Below, one piece after another: positions 1-8,795 of a DNA stretch of 64,000 bases. The notes under the pieces are model-generated. The model worked only from the letters and a program-made list of their open reading frames with translations, ran no database searches and was not told the DNA's origin. Made by a program: the position numbers and the translations under genes. The stretch is taken from NCBI GenBank assembly GCA_003170135.1, contig PMZR01000122.1, forward strand, positions 6,514 to 70,513, written 5' to 3'. This DNA is from Acidobacteriota bacterium (GTDB lineage: Bacteria > Acidobacteriota > Vicinamibacteria > Vicinamibacterales > Fen-181). The stretch's first letter is position 1; each line of letters begins with the position of its first letter.

Positions 1-899
1 CACATCCCCTCCCGAGCCGGGCTCCGCAGGCCGGGAACTCGTCGTCGCGTTGCGCCGTTTTCCGACCTTCGCTGGACGGCTCGCTCGACGGCTCCCCGCC
101 CCAGACCCCGTCGTGTGCCGGGTCGGGGGCCCGCCGGCGCGGCTCCGCCGGGAAACCGGCGCAAGCGCTCCTCGGGTTCCGCGCCGCGCGACGCTCTGCC
201 GTGCGCGGCCTGCTCCGCACGGCTCGTTCGAGGATGCGCCCGCACCGGTCCACGCGCTCGGGTACGCCGAGGGACGGGGCGCGCGAGCGGCTGCTCAAGG
301 GGTCCGTGCGGTGTCCGGAGACGCTCAGCCTCTGCGTCGGTAACATCGAGAACGCGAGAGTCACCGCGCACGGTCTCGCGCCGACGTAATGCCGGTCGTG
401 CACGGAGCGGGTGCACCCCCGACCGAGCCTGCGGAGCAGGCCGCGGCTGATCCTGGACCGCGACCCGCCTTCGCTGCGCGTGTTGACAGCGCAGCTACGG
501 CGGGGCAAGCGAGCGCCTCGCCTCTTGGGCGGGGCCCCCGTTGCGGTTCCACAACGGGTTCCGCACCCTTCGACGTTGCTCAGGGTGCCTTGAGCGGCAG
601 TCGAAAGGCAACGCGGGAGCCGTCGCGCGAGCCGGCGATCGCGATCCGAAAAACGGGGCAACGCGAGGACGCGGGCCCGGGCTGCGGAGCGGCTCGGAAG
701 GGGGTGCGGCCACTCCGTACCCACCGGCATCCGCCGTCATCGCGCGCGCGACGTGCGCGCACGCACGCCGAAGTCACCCACGCGAATGTCGGAACAACCC
801 GCAGCACGGCAGCCCGCCGGCTGCCTCTTGGGCGACACTCACTACGTGGGTCTCATGGCGATGTGGCCGGACTACGTTGGATGTCCGGAGCACGCGCGA
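1..899. other. 0.9 kb with no recognisable gene
   Basis: Several open frames cross this GC-rich stretch on both strands, but their translations are Arg/Pro/Ala-rich, overlap one another and show no domain, signal peptide or conserved motif. I read them as chance frames. The stretch contains an imperfect palindrome at 566-608 and a small 7-bp stem at 808-825. It could be degraded coding sequence or the edge of a longer noncoding region that starts outside the window. Nothing in it resembles rRNA or tRNA. Confidence 0.6.
566..608. repeat. Imperfect palindromic element
   Basis: TTCGAC at 569-574 pairs with GTCGAA at 600-605. Inside it, GCTCAGG faces CCTTGAGC with one mismatch. The result is a long interrupted stem of the kind seen in dispersed palindromic repeats of many high-GC genomes. 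It lies in the gene-free region. Only one copy was noticed in this window. Confidence 0.6.
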
Positions 900-1351
900 C
901 TAGTATCTTCGTGAACCAAGGAGCCGCTCTATTTCGTCAAGGCGGCGGCTCAAGTCGCTCCACTTCGACTGCTCGGCCGCGAACAATCCCTCTGTCTCTG
1001 CCTCACGACTGCGCAGCTCCTGCACGACTTTCTGTTCAGGGTCCAGCCGCCGCTTGGCATCGATGTAGCCCGCAATCTGCTCAGGGTGCTCACTGCGGTC
1101 GTCAAGATCCTTGACAAGCGCAGAGTCCCGCGCCAGTTCTGCCGATGCCCGCATCAATTGATTGCGCACGACGGCAAGCTCCCAACTGAGCGATGACAAG
1201 CGCATCTGCACCGCGGTGCCCCGCTGCACTGTCAACGAACCAGAGGGTCGCTCGACTGCCGGGGCGGTTGCTGAGCCGCACCCAGTGCCAGAACGGCGAG
1301 ACCGATGACCCCAACGAGCGTCAACACCGATGCCGTGGCGTTGAACCGCAC
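900..1351 (-). pseudogene. Secreted coiled-coil protein gene, apparently frameshifted
   Basis: A GTG at 1351 with an upstream AAAGGGGG opens a frame of 39 codons. It encodes a clean signal-peptide-like start (MRFNATASVLTLVGVIGLAV, then LALGAAQQ) and stops with TGA at 1234-1232. The next frame is open to a stop at 900 and encodes about 110 residues rich in Glu, Arg and Leu that look like a coiled coil (for example LSRRLDEIERLLGSRR at the C-terminus). The second frame has no convincing start except internal TTG or GTG codons near 1235. The simplest reading is one small periplasmic coiled-coil protein broken by a frameshift near 1240, either real or a sequencing error. Two separate small genes cannot be excluded. 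No family was recognised. Confidence 0.5.
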
Positions 1352-1381
1352 GAGTGCCCCCTTTCGCACCTAACACGCGCT

Positions 1382-1428
1382 TCGGCCTTGGCCCAGTCCG
1401 AAAGCCAAAGGCCCAAGGCCGAGAGCCG
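1382..1428. repeat. Heptamer array, GGCCTTG/GCCAAAG words, 3' of the M20 gene
   Basis: CGGCCTTGGCC at the left faces GGCCCAAGGCCG at the right, with heptamer-spaced GCCAAAG, GCCCAAG and GCCGAGA words between. The array lies about 15 bases past the stop codon of the M20 peptidase gene, which reads leftward. It is one of the shorter members of the window-wide 7-base family. Confidence 0.7.
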
Positions 1429-1442
1429 TCCACCGGCGCGCT

Positions 1443-3095
1443 CTACTTGTCGGTCGGCGCGCTCGCCGCGGGCGGCGGGTACGGGATGCCGAGCTGCTCG
1501 AGATACGTCTTGTACTTCGCCGGGTTGAAGTAGTACGGCCGCATCTTCTCGCGGTACTCGTCCATCACCTTCTTCGTCAACCAGAGCGGCGGCTTGTCGC
1601 CGGCGCTCAAGAACGGAATGTACTGCTCGTTCTTCGTCTGCACGTTCCTGAAATAGTCCCACGCCTGCTGCACGATCTCCGGCTTCAGCAGCAGGTCCAG
1701 CATCGTCATCGCCTGCACCTTCGCGCCGGCGGTCACGCCCTTGTGCGCGATCGGCGTCGCCTCGGCAATCGCGCTCGACCAGTGATGCGCCTGCAGCCCC
1801 GGCACGTTCGCCGGGTAGCGCAGCGTGATCGTCGGCACATTCCAGGAGACGTCGCCGATGTCGTCCGAGCCGCCGCCCATGTTGCGCTCGGGCGGCGTGG
1901 GGCCGCCGATCTCGTGGATCTCGGTGGTGAGCCCGCGCTCGGGGATTTTCATCATCTTCTGCAGCATCTTCGCGAAGGTCTGGTCCGCCTCGTCCCACTT
2001 CGGCAGGCCGACCCGCTTGACGTTGGCGTACACGGTCTCGGCCACCGGCTTGTTGAAGTGCTGCGGCCACGCCGCGCTGAGCAGCCGCCAGGTGACGTCG
2101 GTGTCGGTCATCATGGCCGCCGCCTTCGCCATCTGGTTCCCGATGTCCCACAACTCCTTGATGTGCGGGTAGTCGGTCTCGCGGAAGTAGTACCAGGAGC
2201 TGGCCAGGCCGGGCACGACGTTGGGCTGCGAGCCGCCGTTGGTGATGACCATGTGCGAGCGCTGCTGCAGGCGCAGGTGCTCGCGGCGGAAGTTCCAGCC
2301 GACGTCCATCAGCTCGACGGCGTCGAGCGCGGAGCGTCCCTGCCACGGCGCGCCGGCCGAATGCGCCGTGACGCCCTTGAAGGTGTACTCCACCGAGACC
2401 AGGCCATTGCCGCCACCGGCGCCCCAGCTCACGCTGAAGTCGGAGGCCACGTGGTTGAACAGGCAGACGTCCACGTCCTTGAAGATGCCGTCGCGCACGT
2501 ACCACGCCTTGCCGCCGAGCAGCTCCTCGGCGATCCCGGGCCACACCATGATCGTGCCCTGCAGGTGCTCGCGCTCCATGATCCGCTTGACGGCGATCGC
2601 CGCCGTGATGCTCAACGGCACGCCGGTGTTGTGGCCTTCACCGTGCCCGGGCGCGCCCTCGACGAACGGCTCGTGACGCGGAATCCCCGGCTTCTGGTTG
2701 TTCTCGAGCAGGCTGTCCACGTCCGATCCGATCGCCAGCACGGGCTTGCCTGATCCCCACGTCGCCAGCCAGCTGCTCGGCAGGCCGGCCACGTTCTGGA
2801 CGACCCTGAATCCGTTCTTCGTCAGGATCTCCGAGCAGTATTTCTGCGTCTCGAATTCCTGGAAGCCCGGTTCGCCGAAGCTGAAAAGTTCATCAACCAT
2901 CTGCTGCGTGAGGTCTTTCAAGCTGTCGACTTCTGCAGCGGCCTCGGTCTTCAACTTGTCGAGGCGCACCTCGACGGGACTGACCGCGGCGGCTTTCGAC
3001 TTGTTCTGCTGCGGTTTCTGTGGCGCAAAAGCCGCAGGCAGGGCAACCAGGCACAGGACCAGCACGCTGATGGGAAACAGGCGGCTTCGACTCAT
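1443..3095 (-). CDS. Secreted M20-family metallo-amidohydrolase (AbgB-like)
   Basis: The 550-residue protein has an N-terminal signal peptide (about residues 1-24) followed by a Lys/Ala-rich linker. The M20 fold follows, with metal-site motifs GSDVDSL (123-129), GHGEGHN (150-156) and GIAEELLGGK (187-196). The last contains the Glu-Glu pair typical of the catalytic base and metal ligand. A dimerisation-domain region (KGVTAHSAGAPW) lies in the middle. M20 amidohydrolases of the aminobenzoyl-glutamate type hydrolyse N-acyl amino acids or dipeptides with two zinc ions, and the signal peptide puts this one in the periplasm. The length is greater than the usual 400-480 residues because of N- and C-terminal extensions. 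The exact substrate cannot be told from sequence. The gene stands alone. Confidence 0.88.
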   Translation of the reverse strand: MSRSRLFPISVLVLCLVALPAAFAPQKPQQNKSKAAAVSPVEVRLDKLKTEAAAEVDSLKDLTQQMVDELFSFGEPGFQEFETQKYCSEILTKNGFRVVQNVAGLPSSWLATWGSGKPVLAIGSDVDSLLENNQKPGIPRHEPFVEGAPGHGEGHNTGVPLSITAAIAVKRIMEREHLQGTIMVWPGIAEELLGGKAWYVRDGIFKDVDVCLFNHVASDFSVSWGAGGGNGLVSVEYTFKGVTAHSAGAPWQGRSALDAVELMDVGWNFRREHLRLQQRSHMVITNGGSQPNVVPGLASSWYYFRETDYPHIKELWDIGNQMAKAAAMMTDTDVTWRLLSAAWPQHFNKPVAETVYANVKRVGLPKWDEADQTFAKMLQKMMKIPERGLTTEIHEIGGPTPPERNMGGGSDDIGDVSWNVPTITLRYPANVPGLQAHHWSSAIAEATPIAHKGVTAGAKVQAMTMLDLLLKPEIVQQAWDYFRNVQTKNEQYIPFLSAGDKPPLWLTKKVMDEYREKMRPYYFNPAKYKTYLEQLGIPYPPPAASAPTDK

Positions 3096-3162
3096 GGATT
3101 TCGAACCTCCCGGGGGCGCGGACCAAGGCGGGGCGTAGTTTAACTTGAAAACTGATCAGATA

Positions 3163-3195
3163 GTCCGAAGTCCGATGTCCGAAGTCCGAGGTCGG
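3163..3195. repeat. Short heptamer array GTCCGAA
   Basis: Four to five 7-base units read GTCCGAA, GTCCGAT, GTCCGAA, GTCCGAG and GTCGG. The array lies between the divergent M20 and ackA genes, which makes it an exception to the stop-codon rule followed by most arrays here. It ends five bases before a TACAAT hexamer that may be the ackA -10 box. Confidence 0.8.
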
Positions 3196-3200
3196 TCGAG

Positions 3201-3206
3201 TACAAT
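3201..3206 (+). promoter_or_regulatory. Possible -10 box of ackA
   Basis: TACAAT lies 38 bases upstream of the ackA ATG. No good -35 hexamer is seen 16-19 bases upstream, where the heptamer array lies instead, so this rests on the -10 match only. Confidence 0.3.
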
Positions 3207-3244
3207 GAGCAGTCCTTCATTCGACCCCCTTCCAGGATGTCATC

Positions 3245-4492
3245 ATGAACGTGTTTGTTCTCAACTGCGGCAGCTCGTCCCTGAAGTTCCAGATCATCGA
3301 GACGGACGCCGACCGGATCGCCACCGACAGCGACAAGCAGCTGGCCAAGGGCCTCATCGAGCGGATTGGCAGCGAAGCCATCGTCACCTTCCAGGTGGAC
3401 GACCGGCCGTCCCTCAAGCATGCCGCCCCGCTGCGCGACCACAAGGCCGCGCTGGCGCACGTCATCGAGTGGGTGCTGAATCCCGAAACGAAGATCCCCG
3501 GCATCGCCGGGCTCGACGACATCCACGCGATCGGCCATCGCGTGGTGCACGGGGCCGAGCGGTTCACGGGCTCGCTCCTCATCGACAAGGACGTGCTCAA
3601 CGGCCTCCAGGAATGCGTGGACCTGGCGCCGCTGCACAACCCGGCCAACCTGAAGGGCATCTACGCGGCCACCGATCTGTTCGGGCCAAAGATGCCGCAG
3701 GTGGCGGTCTTCGACACCGCGTTCCACTCGACGATGCCCGAGACGGCGTATTTGTACGGGATCCCGTACCAGCTCTATCGCCGGTTCAAGATCCGCAAGT
3801 ATGGGTTCCACGGCACGTCGCACCGCTTCATCGCCTTCCGCTATCGCAAGCTGGCGAACAAGACGCGCGAGGAAACCAACATCATCACCGTCCACCTCGG
3901 CAACGGCTGCTCGGCGTGCGCGATCAAGGAAGGCCGGTCCGTGGACACGTCGATGGGGATGACGCCGCTCGAAGGCCTGATGATGGGCACGCGCAGCGGC
4001 GACGTCGATCCGACCGTGATCGAGTTCCTGATGCACAAGGAGGGCACGAGCGTCGAAGAGGTGTTCTCCACGCTGAACAAGCGGTCGGGGCTGCTCGGCG
4101 TCTCGGGCCTCACCAACGACATGCGGGACCTGCAATCGGAGGCGGAGGAGCACCAGGACCGGCGCGCGATCCTCGCGATCGACATGTTCTGTTACCGGGT
4201 CAAGAAGTACATCGGCAGCTACATCGCGGCGATGAACGGCACCGACGCCATCTGCTTCGCGGGCGGCATCGGCGAGAACTCGCCGCAGATCCGCCAGGAC
4301 ATCCTGTCGGACCTCGACTGGCTGGGCATCTCGGTCGACGGGAAGCGGAACGCGGAGGCGATTCGCGGCAAGGAGATGCTCATCAGCTCCGACAAGAGCC
4401 GCGTGCCGGTGTACGTGATTCCGACCAACGAAGAGCTGATTCTCGCGCGGGACACGGTGCGGGCGGTGAAGTCGCTGCCGTTCCCCTGCTAG
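3245..4492 (+). CDS. ackA: Acetate kinase
   Basis: Acetate kinase interconverts acetyl phosphate plus ADP and acetate plus ATP in the cytoplasm. The N-terminus VLNCGSSSLKF is the first ASKHA phosphate-binding motif. GFHGTSHRF carries the conserved catalytic-site His, and the glycine-rich ATP-binding segment FAGGIGENS lies near the C-terminus. The protein has 415 residues, close to the family norm of about 400. The phosphotransacetylase gene follows on the same strand 184 bases later, separated by a heptamer array, so the pair forms the acetate overflow or acetate-activation pathway. The ATG follows CCAGGATGTCATC, which gives only a weak ribosome site. Confidence 0.97.
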   Translation: MNVFVLNCGSSSLKFQIIETDADRIATDSDKQLAKGLIERIGSEAIVTFQVDDRPSLKHAAPLRDHKAALAHVIEWVLNPETKIPGIAGLDDIHAIGHRVVHGAERFTGSLLIDKDVLNGLQECVDLAPLHNPANLKGIYAATDLFGPKMPQVAVFDTAFHSTMPETAYLYGIPYQLYRRFKIRKYGFHGTSHRFIAFRYRKLANKTREETNIITVHLGNGCSACAIKEGRSVDTSMGMTPLEGLMMGTRSGDVDPTVIEFLMHKEGTSVEEVFSTLNKRSGLLGVSGLTNDMRDLQSEAEEHQDRRAILAIDMFCYRVKKYIGSYIAAMNGTDAICFAGGIGENSPQIRQDILSDLDWLGISVDGKRNAEAIRGKEMLISSDKSRVPVYVIPTNEELILARDTVRAVKSLPFPC

Positions 4493-4507
4493 GAGCGACA
4501 CAAGACG

Positions 4508-4613
4508 GTGCGAAGTGCGAAGTGCGAAGTGCGAAGTGCGGCGTGCGACGTGCGAGGTGCGAAGTGCGACGTGCGACGTGCGTGCGGGGTGCGGGGTGCG
4601 ATGTGCTGTGCCG
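4508..4613. repeat. Heptamer array GTGCGAA between ackA and pta
   Basis: About fourteen near-consecutive units of the form GTGCNNN (GTGCGAA, GTGCGGC, GTGCGAC, GTGCGAG, GTGCGGG) start 16 bases after the ackA stop codon. There is only a weak reverse-complement arm (TTGCAC near 4642). The array takes up most of the ackA-pta gap, so it sits inside a likely transcription unit. Confidence 0.92.
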
Positions 4614-4676
4614 TGGGCGCCGCAGTTCGCGCGCCGCGTTTTGCACATTACTAACTGATCCGATCCATTACATATC

Positions 4677-5669
4677 ATGACTGACAATGCATTCATCACG
4701 AACATCCGTACCAACGCCGCCGCCCGGCACCTGAAGGCCGCGCTGCCCGACGCCGAAGATGTCCGCGTCCTGCACGCGGCGGTCATCCTGCGCGACGAAC
4801 GCATCGCGCAGCCGGTTCTCGTGGGGCGCGAGGCCGCCATCCGCGCGCTCGCGGCGGACAACCATGTGAATCTCACCGGCGTCGAGATCGTCGACCCGCA
4901 GACGAGCGCGTGGCGCGGGGAGTTCACCGACCTGCTGTTCGAGAAGCGCAAAGCGAAGGGCATGACGCGCGAACAGGCGGCCGAAGCCGTCAACAGCCCG
5001 CTCTACTTCTCGGGCCTGATGCTCGAAACGGGCCGCGTGCAGGTGACCGTCGGCGGCAACATCTCCTCGACGGGCGACGTCATCCGAGCGGCGATTCACA
5101 CGGTCGGCGTCGCGCCCGGCATCTCGATTGTCAGCAGCTACTTCATCATGGTGCTGAAGGACGGCCGGCTCCTGTGCTTCGCGGATTGCGCGGTGAACCC
5201 GGATCCGAACGACACGCAGCTGGCCGACATCGCCATCACGTCGGCGAAGAACTTCCAGGCGGTCACGCGACTGGAGCCGAAAGTGGCGATGCTGTCGTTC
5301 TCGACCAAGGGGAGCGCGACGCATCCCCATGTCGAGAAAGTGCAGAAGGCGGCCGCGCTGGTGAAGCAGCGTGCACCCGAGCTGATGGTCGACGGCGAGA
5401 TGCAGGTCGATGCGGCGCTCGTCGCGTCGATCGGCGAACGCAAGTGCAAGGGATCGCCGGTGGCCGGCCAGGCCAACGTGCTGATCTTCCCGGACCTCGA
5501 CGCCGGCAACATCGGCTACAAGCTGACCGAGCGCATCGCCGGCGCGGAAGCGGTCGGGCCGATCGTGCAGGGCCTCACCAAGCCGTACTGCGATCTCTCG
5601 CGTGGCTGCAGCCCCGCGGACATCGTCAACGTCGTCGCCATCTGCAGCCTGATGGCCGCGACGGTCTGA
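4677..5669 (+). CDS. pta: Phosphate acetyltransferase
   Basis: Phosphotransacetylase transfers the acetyl group between CoA and phosphate, forming acetyl phosphate for AckA. The 330-residue protein has the single catalytic domain of the short Pta class and lacks the N-terminal regulatory domains of enterobacterial Pta. Conserved segments include [14 protein letters not shown] and the glycine-rich [14 protein letters not shown], followed by [11 protein letters not shown], the family signature region. Together with ackA upstream it supports acetyl-CoA to acetate conversion with ATP gain. The ATG at 4677 lacks a strong ribosome site. The assignment could in principle be phosphate butyryltransferase, but the length, motifs and pairing with ackA favour Pta. 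Confidence 0.93.
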   Translation: MTDNAFITNIRTNAAARHLKAALPDAEDVRVLHAAVILRDERIAQPVLVGREAAIRALAADNHVNLTGVEIVDPQTSAWRGEFTDLLFEKRKAKGMTREQAAEAVNSPLYFSGLMLETGRVQVTVGGNISSTGDVIRAAIHTVGVAPGISIVSSYFIMVLKDGRLLCFADCAVNPDPNDTQLADIAITSAKNFQAVTRLEPKVAMLSFSTKGSATHPHVEKVQKAAALVKQRAPELMVDGEMQVDAALVASIGERKCKGSPVAGQANVLIFPDLDAGNIGYKLTERIAGAEAVGPIVQGLTKPYCDLSRGCSPADIVNVVAICSLMAATV

Positions 5670-5787
5670 CCCTCCGGGGCCCCGGGCTCGCGCTCGGGGC
5701 CCATCCGCAAGCTCGTTCAGATCGAACACCGTCGGTCTCTGGGACGCGCTCGTCCCCGGCGCCGCAGTCGTCCGCCTGACGAAATTC

Positions 5788-5920
5788 AGCCGCCGATTTC
5801 CGCAGATTCCCACGGATACGGACACCAGGACTTCGCCCCGCGGCCGGCTCTGGCCGGCCGCGCGCCTCTACCCGCGCGCATCACAAACGCAATCCGCGTA
5901 ATCTGCGTGAATCTGCGGCT
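5788..5920. repeat. 133-bp element with inverted ends
   Basis: The left end (5788-5817) contains CCGCAGATTCCCACGGAT. The right end (5892-5920) contains ATCCGCGTAATCTGCG followed by a second AATCTGCGG, which is the approximate reverse complement. About 75 bases of unrelated sequence lie between. The right end carries a duplicated AATCTGCG word. The element fills the gap between pta and mmsA, whose 3' ends face each other, and could act as a bidirectional hairpin or be a small dispersed element. Confidence 0.75.
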
Positions 5921-5944
5921 GGCTGACCGTGGACGCGTGGCGCC

Positions 5945-7552
5945 TTATTTCGAAGGCGGCGTCATCGTCCCGTCCCAGGTATCCACTTTGCCCGGCGCCG
6001 GCTGGTCGTCGGCGAACCACGTCTGTGTGACGTTGCGGCTCTCGGTGTAGAAGATGAAGCCGTCACGGCCCATCATGTGCAGGTCGCCGAAGAACGACTG
6101 CTTCTGGCCGGTGAAGCCGAAGATGCCGACCGGCACCGGAATGCCCACGTTGATGCCGACCATGCCGCCGTGGGTTTCCTTCGCGAACCGGCGAGCGTAG
6201 TAGCCGCTCTGCGTGTAGATGACCGACCCGTTCGCAAAGCGGCTGTCGTTCATGATCTTCACGCCGTCATCGAAGCCGCGCACGCGCTTGATGCAGAGGA
6301 CCGGGCCGAAGACCTCCTCGCGGCCGATGGACATCTCTTCCGTGACGTGGTCGAAGATCGTGGGGCCGACATAGAACCCGCCTTCGCAGCCGGCCGGCAC
6401 CACGGGTCGGCGGCCGTCCAGAACGAGGTCTGCGCCTTCCTTGATCCCGGTCTCGATCCAGTTCAGGACGAACTGCCTGTGGCCGTCGTTCACCACCGGC
6501 CCCATGCCCGTCTGCTTGTCGCAGGCCGGCCCCAGGGTGATCTGGCGCGCGTACTCGAGCAGGAGCGACACCAGCCGATCGGCGATGGCGTCTTCCACCA
6601 CGACGACGGGCAGCGCCATGCACCGCTCGCCGGCGCAACCGCAGAACGCGTTGATGATGCCCTGGGCGGTGCGATCCAGGTGGCAGTCGGCGAGCACCAG
6701 CGCATGGTTCTTCGCCTCGGTCAGGGCCTGCACGCGCTTTCCGTTGGCGGCCGCCGTGGCGTAGATGTGCCGGCCGACGCTGGTCGATCCGACGAAGGTG
6801 ACGCCCTTGATCGCGGGATGCCTGAGCAGGATCTCCGCCTCGTTCCGGCTCGTGGTCACCAGGTTGAGGACGCCCGGGGGCAATCCCGCCTCCTGCCACA
6901 GTTCGGTGAGCCGCATGGCTGACTGCGGCACGGCGCTGGCGGCCTTGAGCACCATGCAGTTGCCCGCGGCCACGCAGATCGGCACCATCCAGCCGTGGGG
7001 AATCATGGCCGGAAAATTCCACGGCGCGATGCCGGCGAACACGCCGACCGGATGGCTGTAGCGGGTCGTGTCATAGCCGGGGGAGACGTTCATCAGCGCC
7101 TCCCCTTTCATGATGTGCGGCGCGCCGCAGGCGTACTCGAGGACTTCGACGACCTTGAGCACGTCGCCCATCGCTTCGTCCCACTTCTTCCCCATCTCGG
7201 TCGCGACGAGCAGCGTCAGCTCGTCCAGGTGCGCGTCCACCAGCGCTTTCATCCGGAACAGCACCTGGACGCGTTTCCCGACAGGCGTGTCCGACCACGC
7301 GGGGTACGCGTCAACGGCGCTCTGGATGGCCCGCTCCACCTCGTCTGCGCGGCACTGCGGCGCATAGGCGATGACCGCGCCGGTCGACGGGTTGTAACAC
7401 GGCATGCAGGTGGAGGTCGTCGAGTCCATCCACTCGCCGCCGGCGTGGTACTTCAGCTTGACCGGCTGGCGGCCGCTCGTCGGATCGATCGCGAACTCGG
7501 TTCCGAAACCAAAATAACGGTTCTTGAATGACACGTGGGTGGTTGTGGGCAT
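5945..7552 (-). CDS. mmsA: Methylmalonate-semialdehyde dehydrogenase (CoA-acylating)
   Basis: This aldehyde dehydrogenase-fold enzyme converts methylmalonate or malonate semialdehyde, NAD+ and CoA to propionyl-CoA or acetyl-CoA in valine and inositol breakdown. The catalytic Cys is in GERCMA (Cys311), and the fold signature APWNFPAM lies near residue 177. In place of the ELGGK segment of ordinary aldehyde dehydrogenases it has TEAKNHALV (278-286), the Asn-containing version that marks the CoA-dependent MMSDH family. The 535 residues include about 30 extra N-terminal residues and a short C-terminal tail beyond the usual 500. No other valine-pathway gene is adjacent. Confidence 0.9.
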   Translation of the reverse strand: MPTTTHVSFKNRYFGFGTEFAIDPTSGRQPVKLKYHAGGEWMDSTTSTCMPCYNPSTGAVIAYAPQCRADEVERAIQSAVDAYPAWSDTPVGKRVQVLFRMKALVDAHLDELTLLVATEMGKKWDEAMGDVLKVVEVLEYACGAPHIMKGEALMNVSPGYDTTRYSHPVGVFAGIAPWNFPAMIPHGWMVPICVAAGNCMVLKAASAVPQSAMRLTELWQEAGLPPGVLNLVTTSRNEAEILLRHPAIKGVTFVGSTSVGRHIYATAAANGKRVQALTEAKNHALVLADCHLDRTAQGIINAFCGCAGERCMALPVVVVEDAIADRLVSLLLEYARQITLGPACDKQTGMGPVVNDGHRQFVLNWIETGIKEGADLVLDGRRPVVPAGCEGGFYVGPTIFDHVTEEMSIGREEVFGPVLCIKRVRGFDDGVKIMNDSRFANGSVIYTQSGYYARRFAKETHGGMVGINVGIPVPVGIFGFTGQKQSFFGDLHMMGRDGFIFYTESRNVTQTWFADDQPAPGKVDTWDGTMTPPSK

Positions 7553-7554
7553 GG

Positions 7555-7751
7555 TGTTGTGCTGCGTGCTATGTGCTGCGTGCTATGTGCTGTGCTTGGT
7601 GCTTCGTGCTACGTGCTTCGTGCCACGTGCTGCGTGCTACGTGCTACGTGCTTCGTGCCACGTGCTTCGCCTGCCTGTGCTGCGTGCGCCGTGTTCGCGA
7701 GTCCGCGCTTGGCACCCAGCACTGGCACGAGCACCCAGCACCCAGCACCAC
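7555..7751. repeat. Heptamer array GTGCTAC with inverted right arm
   Basis: About twenty units of GTGCTAC, GTGCTGC, GTGCTTC and GTGCCAC type run from 7555 to about 7690. A short core follows, then reverse-complement words (GGCACCC, AGCACTG, GCACGAG, CACCCAGCACCCAGCACC) at 7711-7750. The right arm ends three bases before the stop codon of the leftward-reading pfkB-type gene. The two arms can pair into a long imperfect hairpin. This is one of the longest arrays in the window. Confidence 0.93.
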
Positions 7752-7753
7752 CG

Positions 7754-8695
7754 TTACGCGCGGAGCCGTTCCCCGCCGGCCATGAGCGCCATGACTTCGT
7801 CCAGGCTCGGGGCCCCGTTCATGGCGCCCCGGCGGGTGCAGCTCACCGCGGCGGCGGCGTTGGCGAAGCGGAGAATCTCCTCTGGCGATCGGCCGGCGAG
7901 CAGCGCATGGATGAACCCGCCACGGAAGACGTCGCCGGCGCCCGTTGTATCGACCGCGTTCACCCGGAAGCCCGGGGAATGGAGCAGGCGATCGCCGTCG
8001 AGCGCCACGGCGCCGCGGGCACCGAGCGTCACCACCAGCAGTCCATGATGCTCGCAACGCAACTTGCGCAGGGCGCGCTCCACGTCGTCTTCGCCGGTGA
8101 GCGCGCGCGGCAGATGCTCTGCGAAGATCGGAACGGTGACGCTGCGGACGAGCTCGGGCATGCGCTCCGTGATCCGATCGAGATCGCTCGTCACGACGAC
8201 GCCCTGTTCGCGGGCCAGTCGCGCCGCGCGAATCGCTGCCTCCTCGTCCACGTCGTCGACGTGCAGCAAGCGCGTCGTCGCGAGAACGTCGGCCGATACG
8301 TCGCACTCGCGCAGGCGCAGCCTGTCGTCGCGCTCCCAGACCACGATCCGTTCGCCCGACTGCTCGTCCACCATGATCACGGCGCACTGGTTGGGCGCGT
8401 CACGGATGATCGCGTCGGTCAGGTCGATGCCGTGCTGTCCCATCTCGTCGCGGATGCGGAGGCCGTTGGCGTCGCTGCCCGTCACGCCGACATACTTGGC
8501 GCGCAGGCCGAGCCGGCTGCAGCAGGCAAGCGAGGTGGCGATCTGGCCGCCGCACGACACGAAGTGCCCGTTCGAGCGCATCTTCGCGGCGGGGCCGCTC
8601 GGTTGCGGGCACGCGGGCAGCATGTAAACGTAGTCGACCGAGTTCGCGCCCAGGCCGATGACGTCCCAGCGCGTGGATTCACCGCTCGAAAGCAT
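7754..8695 (-). CDS. PfkB-family carbohydrate kinase (ribokinase-like)
   Basis: The 313-residue protein has the ribokinase fold. DVIGLGANSVDYV forms the N-terminal strand and sugar-site region, SCGGQIATSLA the substrate-lid region, and DTTGAGDVF (249-257) the C-terminal signature with the catalytic Asp and anion hole. PfkB kinases phosphorylate sugars, nucleosides or related alcohols with ATP, and the substrate is not evident here. An in-frame upstream extension of 77 codons has no conserved content, so I start at the ATG at 8695, just before the N-terminal strand. The neighbours offer no pathway clue. Confidence 0.88.
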   Translation of the reverse strand: MLSSGESTRWDVIGLGANSVDYVYMLPACPQPSGPAAKMRSNGHFVSCGGQIATSLACCSRLGLRAKYVGVTGSDANGLRIRDEMGQHGIDLTDAIIRDAPNQCAVIMVDEQSGERIVVWERDDRLRLRECDVSADVLATTRLLHVDDVDEEAAIRAARLAREQGVVVTSDLDRITERMPELVRSVTVPIFAEHLPRALTGEDDVERALRKLRCEHHGLLVVTLGARGAVALDGDRLLHSPGFRVNAVDTTGAGDVFRGGFIHALLAGRSPEEILRFANAAAAVSCTRRGAMNGAPSLDEVMALMAGGERLRA

Positions 8696-8795
8696 CGCGA
8701 GAGTATAGGGCGTCGGCGACAGCCCCGCAACGTAGTCGAGGCGGCCTGCCGCTCGCATGGCGCGCCTCGTGCATGTGAGAGAATACGGGTCGAGT

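Noticed and set aside
1-899. Several overlapping frames at the left edge
   Set aside because: Arg/Pro/Ala-rich translations in all frames, with no motif, are typical of noncoding high-GC DNA.
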